From an uncultured Oscillospiraceae bacterium (GTDB lineage: Bacteria; Bacillota_A; Clostridia; Oscillospirales; Oscillospiraceae): 10,064 nt of DNA. The number at the start of each line of letters is the position of its first letter. Positions within the stretch are counted from its first letter, which is position 1. Of this stretch, positions 6,955 to 10,064 are shown piece after piece. The position numbers were made by a program, and so were the translations under genes. A model generated the notes under the pieces. It had not been told where the DNA came from. It saw nothing but the letters and a program-made list of their open reading frames with translations, and ran no database searches. The stretch lies in the NCBI GenBank assembly GCA_934667865.1, contig CAKUMR010000024.1:1-10064 (forward strand). Reading direction: 5' to 3'.

Positions 6955-7953
6955 TTATAAGGTTTGCAGATAGACGCGGGCTTCGTAGGGCTTTGTCACG
7001 AAGCCGTTGCTGTCGAGCTGCGCGTTGTAGTTTTGCAGCAGCAGCTCCATCTCCGACAGGCGATAGCCCTTCGGCGCGCGGAAGCGGACGGGTTTTTCCG
7101 TAAAGGAGCAGACGACCAGCAGACGCTGGGTTTCCGTTTCGCGGGTGTAGACGTAGAGCTTGCCGGAGTGGCGGCAGAACTCGCGGTAGCTGCCGTGGCG
7201 CACCACGGGCAGGTCCTTGCGCAGGCGGATGGCCTTGCGGTAGAAGTTCAGAAGCGAATCCGGATCGTTCTCCTGCGCGGCGACGTTGACCTGCGGATAG
7301 TTTTCGTTTACATAAAACCACGGCTTGCTGGTGGTGAAGCCGGCGTTCTTCTCCGCCGACCACTGCACGGGCGTGCGGGCGGAGTCGCGCGAGCAGCGCC
7401 AGAGCTTTTTCAGGCGCTTTTCGCCCTTGAGATTCAGCGCCTGATTGCGCGTCTGCACATCCTCGTACTGCTCTGCGCTCTCCGGACGCCAGTTGGTCAT
7501 GCCGATCTCCTGCCCCTGATAGACAAAGGGCGTGCCCTTCTGGAACAGGTACGAAACCGCAAGCGACTTACCGCTCTGCGTGCGGTATTGCTCCGAGCCG
7601 TAGCGCGAAATGATGCGCGGATGGTCGTGGTTTTCCAGATAGAGCATATTCCACGCGCGGCCGTCCAGCTTGCGCTGCCACTTGCCGAAGGCGCGGCGCA
7701 GCCGCCGCAGCGAGAAGGGAATGGGCAGATAGTCTGTGTAAAGGCAGTCGGCGCACATGCACTGGAACTGAATCATCATGTCTATCTCGCCGCTGCCGTC
7801 CTCTGCGATGTACTCCAGCGCACGCTTCGGGCTGACAAGCGGCGCTTCGGCCAGCGTCATGCAGGAGTAGTTGTCGAGCACATCACGGCGGAATTCCTGC
7901 AAGTATTCGTGGATGTGCGGGCCGTGGTTATAGAGCCGGATGCCGATGATCAT
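6955..7953 (-). CDS. GH13 alpha-glucosidase, C-terminal fragment after the frameshift
   Basis: A 332-residue frame that can be read from ATG 7953. Real homology begins at about residue 3 (IGIRLYNHGPHIHEYLQEF). It holds the acid/base Glu (E36 in CMTLAEAP), the transition-state Asp (D110 in YLENHDHPR), QGQEIGMTNW, the SARTPVQWS segment and the C-terminal beta domain ending VYLQTL. GAGGGG lies 7 nt before ATG 7953 on the - strand, so re-initiation is possible in principle, though this is probably chance because those bases also encode PEGL of the upstream frame. The stop lies 2 nt from the two-way terminator. Confidence 0.75.
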   Translation of the reverse strand: MIIGIRLYNHGPHIHEYLQEFRRDVLDNYSCMTLAEAPLVSPKRALEYIAEDGSGEIDMMIQFQCMCADCLYTDYLPIPFSLRRLRRAFGKWQRKLDGRAWNMLYLENHDHPRIISRYGSEQYRTQSGKSLAVSYLFQKGTPFVYQGQEIGMTNWRPESAEQYEDVQTRNQALNLKGEKRLKKLWRCSRDSARTPVQWSAEKNAGFTTSKPWFYVNENYPQVNVAAQENDPDSLLNFYRKAIRLRKDLPVVRHGSYREFCRHSGKLYVYTRETETQRLLVVCSFTEKPVRFRAPKGYRLSEMELLLQNYNAQLDSNGFVTKPYEARVYLQTL

Positions 7954-8590
7954 CCGGCAGCCCCTCGGGCTTGGAAATGTAGGTGATGACGTCCTCGCGG
8001 AAGCCGTCCACGCCCATGTCCAGCCAGAAACGCAGGATCTTCTTGACCTCCTCGCGCACGAGGGGGTTGTCCATGTTCAGGTCGGGCTGCTTGATGGCAA
8101 ACACGTGCAGATAGTATTCCTGCCGAACCTCGTCCCACTGCCACGCCTTGCCCTCGAAATTACTGTCCCAGTTGTTGGGCAGCTTGCCGTTTTTCCTGGC
8201 CGGACGCCAGATGTAATAATCCGTATACGGCTCGATGCGGCGGCGGGATTTCTGGAACCACTCGTGCTCATCGCTGGTGTGGTTGACGACCAGATCCATG
8301 ATGAGCTTCATGCCGCGCTCGTGCAGGCCGTCGAGCACCTTGCGGAAAGCCTCCATGCCGCCGTACATGGGGTCGATGTCCATGTAGTCGGCGATGTCAT
8401 AGCCGCAGTCTGCGCCGGGGGAGGGGTAGAGCGGCGAGAACCATACGCCGTCCACACCAAGACTTTTCAGATAATCCAGTTTTTCATATACGCCCCAAAG
8501 GTCGCCCATGCCGTCGCCGTTTCCGTCGTAAAAGCTCCTGGGCCAGATCTGGTAAAACACCATATCCTTATACCAGCGATCGCGTGCCAT
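7928..8590 (-). CDS. GH13 alpha-glucosidase, N-terminal fragment before the frameshift
   Basis: A 220-residue frame from ATG 8590. AAAGGA (8606-8601) lies 10 nt upstream. An earlier ATG at 8623 is excluded because the -10 box lies inside it. Features in order: WYKDMVFYQIWPRSF, a Ca-site-like loop DGNGDGMGD (22-30), SPLYPSPGADCGYDIADY, conserved region DLVVNH (99-104), QPDLN (169-173) and the nucleophile region GVDGFRED with D200. After EGLPDD it runs into six out-of-frame residues (HRHPAL) and a TAA. Alone it lacks the last barrel strands and two of the three catalytic acids, so it should be inactive. Confidence 0.8.
   Translation of the reverse strand: MARDRWYKDMVFYQIWPRSFYDGNGDGMGDLWGVYEKLDYLKSLGVDGVWFSPLYPSPGADCGYDIADYMDIDPMYGGMEAFRKVLDGLHERGMKLIMDLVVNHTSDEHEWFQKSRRRIEPYTDYYIWRPARKNGKLPNNWDSNFEGKAWQWDEVRQEYYLHVFAIKQPDLNMDNPLVREEVKKILRFWLDMGVDGFREDVITYISKPEGLPDDHRHPAL
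7936..7957. repeat. Inverted repeat at the GH13 frameshift point
   Basis: CCGGATG (7936-7942) and CATCCGG (7951-7957) form a 7-bp perfect inverted repeat with an 8-nt loop. It lies exactly where the two GH13 frames meet. It could be part of the coding sequence by chance, a site where replication or sequencing slipped, or the scar of a small deletion. Confidence 0.55.
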
Positions 8591-8721
8591 TTCGGTCACA
8601 TCCTTTCTGGCATATTGTAGCATAAGTGCGCAGCAGAGTCAAACAAAAGAAAAGAATTGACAGAAAACGTTGAAGGCGCTACTATATACTTATATGATTT
8701 GCACAAAGGAGGCATCCGCAG
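8591..8721. promoter_or_regulatory. Divergent promoters of the GH13 and GH1 genes
   Basis: On the - strand, TTGACT (8642-8637), a 17-nt spacer and TACAAT (8619-8614) form a good sigma-A-type promoter, with AAAGGA (8606-8601) just downstream, so the leader is very short. On the + strand, a perfect TTGACA (8657-8662) is followed after 17 nt by TACTAT (8680-8685). The nearby TATACT (8685-8690) is an alternative -10 but is 22 nt away. AAAGGAGG (8705-8712) lies 9 nt before the GH1 ATG. The two -35 boxes are 14 bp apart across an A-rich stretch (8643-8656), so regulators bound here could affect both directions. AACGTT (8666-8671) between the + strand boxes is the only central-CG palindrome seen. 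Confidence 0.7.
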
Positions 8722-10008
8722 ATGAAGCTGCGCTTCCCGGAACATTTTTTGCTGGGCGTGTCCTCTGCTTCGACCCAGATCGAAGGCGGAGAGGTCGGAA
8801 GCAACTGGAACGACTGGTTCCATCGGGGTCATATCAAGGACGGCTCCGACCCGGCGCTGGCCAACGACCACTGGAACCGCTGGCGCGAGGACTGCGACCT
8901 CATGGCCTCCATGGGGCTGCGCGTGTGCCGGCTGGGACTGGAATGGGCGCGGCTCGTGCCGGAGCGGGGCAAGCCCTCGCAGGAGGCGATAAGCCACTAC
9001 CGCGAGGAGCTGTCCTATCTGCGCGGACTGGGCATCCGGCCGCTCGTCACCATCCATCATTTTTCCAACCCCATGTGGTTTGAGGAAAAGGACGGCTTTG
9101 CCCGCCGGGAGAATCTGGGGGATTTTCTGGACTACGTCCGGCTGTGCGGCGAGAGCTTCGGCGATCTGGTCAGCGACTGGATCACCATCAACGAGCCGAA
9201 CGTCTATGCGACGAACGGCTACTGCTTTGGCGCATGGCCGCCGGGGCGGAAATCCTACCGCCAGACCTTCCGTGTGATGGAAAACATGGCTTATTGCCAC
9301 ATCCGTGCCTATACCATGCTGCACGAGATCCGGAAAAAAATGGGCTATACGGATACCATGGTCGGCTTTGCGAACCATGTGCGGGTGTTTGATCCGAAGA
9401 ACCCCAAAAATCCCGTCCACCGTGGGCTTGCGCGCGCGGCGGAATGGCTGTTTCAGGGAGCGCTGACACTGGCGATGGGCCGCGGGAAATTCCGCCTGCC
9501 GCTGCACGACCACTGGAAGGTGCAGCCAGGTGAATACTGCGATTTCAACGGCGTGAACTACTACACGCGCACGACGGTTTCCGGTCTTGCCGACGGGGTG
9601 CGCGAGAATTCGCCCCGCAATGATCTGAACTGGGAAATCTATCCGGAAGGACTCGTGCGCTGCGCGGAAAAGCTACAGAAGGTGCTGCCGCGCCCGCTTT
9701 GGGTCACGGAAAACGGCACCTGCGACAACGACGACCGTTTCCGCGCCCGGTATATTTACGAGCATCTGGCCGTGCTGTGCGCCTCCGGGCTGCCCTTTGA
9801 GCGCTACTACCATTGGTGCTTCTGCGATAATTTCGAGTGGATCGAGGGCTACAGCGCCCGCTTCGGCCTCGTACATATTGATTACGATACGCAGAAGCGC
9901 ACCGTTAAGCGCTCCGGTGAATTCTACCGGGACATGATCGCAAACGGCGGCGTCACGGACTCCGCTTTTGAACGCTATGTTGCAGGGGAGGTCTACGACG
10001 TCCGATGA
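8722..10008 (+). CDS. Glycoside hydrolase family 1 beta-glucosidase
   Basis: A 428-residue GH1 enzyme, slightly shorter than the usual 440-480. It begins with the family N terminus FPEHFLLGVSSASTQIEGG. The acid/base Glu is E158 in TINEPN and the nucleophile is E330 in VTENGT. The sugar-binding segment CDNFEWIEGYSARFGLVHIDY near the C terminus has E372-W373, typical of enzymes acting on free beta-glucosides or galactosides; the phospho-sugar (S-K-Y) pocket of 6-phospho-beta-glucosidases is not seen. There is no signal peptide, so it should act in the cytoplasm. AAAGGAGG 9 nt before the ATG and a TTGACA promoter support the start. Its stop overlaps the start of the alpha-galactosidase gene, so the two form an operon, divergent from the GH13 gene. 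Exact substrate is not readable from sequence. Confidence 0.94.
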   Translation: MKLRFPEHFLLGVSSASTQIEGGEVGSNWNDWFHRGHIKDGSDPALANDHWNRWREDCDLMASMGLRVCRLGLEWARLVPERGKPSQEAISHYREELSYLRGLGIRPLVTIHHFSNPMWFEEKDGFARRENLGDFLDYVRLCGESFGDLVSDWITINEPNVYATNGYCFGAWPPGRKSYRQTFRVMENMAYCHIRAYTMLHEIRKKMGYTDTMVGFANHVRVFDPKNPKNPVHRGLARAAEWLFQGALTLAMGRGKFRLPLHDHWKVQPGEYCDFNGVNYYTRTTVSGLADGVRENSPRNDLNWEIYPEGLVRCAEKLQKVLPRPLWVTENGTCDNDDRFRARYIYEHLAVLCASGLPFERYYHWCFCDNFEWIEGYSARFGLVHIDYDTQKRTVKRSGEFYRDMIANGGVTDSAFERYVAGEVYDVR

Positions 10009-10064
10009 TCACGGAGAGTAACGGTGTATTTCACCTGCAAAATGAAACGGCCTCCTATCTGCTG
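10005..10064 (+). CDS. Alpha-galactosidase (GH36-like), N-terminal start only
   Basis: ATG 10005 overlaps the GH1 stop (ATGA, 10005-10008), and the frame stays open for 20 codons to the window edge. The peptide MITESNGVFHLQNETASYLL matches the opening strand pattern of bacterial GH36 alpha-galactosidases as I remember it (an FHLQT-like stretch, then SYL). GGGGAGG (9985-9991) lies 13 nt upstream, a long spacing, so translation probably depends on coupling to the GH1 gene. Such enzymes remove alpha-1,6-galactose from melibiose, raffinose or stachyose. With only 20 residues the family call is tentative. Confidence 0.6.
   Translation, partial: MITESNGVFHLQNETASYLL

Larger units (their letters stand above)
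6955..8590 (-). pseudogene. GH13 alpha-glucosidase (oligo-1,6-glucosidase-like), split by one frameshift
   Basis: Two overlapping open frames encode consecutive parts of one glycoside hydrolase family 13 enzyme, a cytoplasmic alpha-glucosidase of the oligo-1,6-glucosidase/trehalulose-hydrolase type. The 5' frame supplies residues 1-214, up to EGLPDD. The 3' frame resumes at IGIRLYNHGPHIHEYLQEF. Joining them needs a +1 shift near 7950. Compared with what I recall of relatives, several residues between GLPDD and the LYNHGP segment are also missing, so a small deletion of 3n+2 bases is the simplest cause. The three catalytic acids are all present but divided: nucleophile D200 (GFRED) upstream, acid/base Glu (LAEAP) and the third Asp (LENHD) downstream. 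No other stop or shift is seen, so the damage is recent or an assembly error. Together the halves are about 550 residues, near the family norm. Confidence 0.85.

Noticed and set aside
7928..7966. Programmed ribosomal frameshift joining the two GH13 parts
   Set aside because: A +1 shift would be needed, but there is no shift-prone codon, in-frame stop context or slippery run at GAT GAT CAT CGG. GH13 enzymes are not known for this. The apparent missing residues favour a deletion.
6964..7986. A 340-codon open frame on the + strand opposite the GH13 gene
   Set aside because: The composition is dominated by A, V and L with no recognisable motif, and it is antisense to conserved GH13 sequence. It is a shadow of that gene, as is the similar + strand frame opposite the ATPase (3659-4699).
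8662..8675. Possible catabolite-repression (cre) site around AACGTT in the GH1 promoter
   Set aside because: Against TGNAANCGNTNNCA it has three mismatches, including both bases of the terminal CA, and the palindrome is only 6 bp. This is too weak to call.

Overview
The window looks like chromosomal DNA from a GC-rich, probably gut-dwelling Firmicute of the class Clostridia (Oscillospirales-like). This is an inference from four things: the gene content (an enoate-reductase-type flavoenzyme, a short FeoB, and GH1/GH13/GH36 sugar hydrolases), strong AGGAGG-type ribosome binding sites, short stop/start overlaps, and GC-rich third codon positions. I see no tRNA, rRNA, CRISPR, insertion sequence or phage gene. 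It reads as ordinary metabolic DNA with tightly packed genes.

Region 1 (1-3616, + strand) starts inside an old-yellow-enzyme-type NADH:flavin/enoate reductase with a 4Fe-4S site and an FAD/NAD half. The gene ends at a hairpin terminator. A TATAAT-containing promoter follows, then two LysR-family regulators in tandem that share a GTGA stop/start overlap. Region 2 (3662-4705, - strand) is a P-loop ATPase of unknown function, convergent with the second LysR gene across a two-way terminator. The ATPase is an internal duplication: its second half repeats the first at a fixed offset of about 180 residues but has lost Walker A. Region 3 (4842-6898, + strand) is divergent from it and carries feoA and feoB, the ferrous iron uptake pair, again with a GTGA overlap. 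Region 4 (6909-10064) follows a 20-bp two-way terminator. It holds a GH13 alpha-glucosidase gene on the - strand, broken by one frameshift near 7950, and divergently a GH1 beta-glucosidase whose stop overlaps the start of a GH36-type alpha-galactosidase that runs off the window.

The GH13, GH1 and GH36 genes form a small divergent glycoside-use locus served by one 131-bp control region with face-to-face sigma-A-type promoters. All three enzymes lack a visible signal peptide, so they should act in the cytoplasm on imported oligosaccharides. The feoAB pair takes up Fe(II), which fits an anaerobe whose flavoenzyme needs an iron-sulphur cluster, but no direct link is shown.

The points most worth a second look are the single-site disruption of the GH13 gene at a short inverted repeat, the duplicated ATPase with one dead nucleotide site beside feoAB, the altered active-site segment of the flavoenzyme, and the coupled LysR pair. 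I found nothing that clearly amounts to a new multi-gene system.
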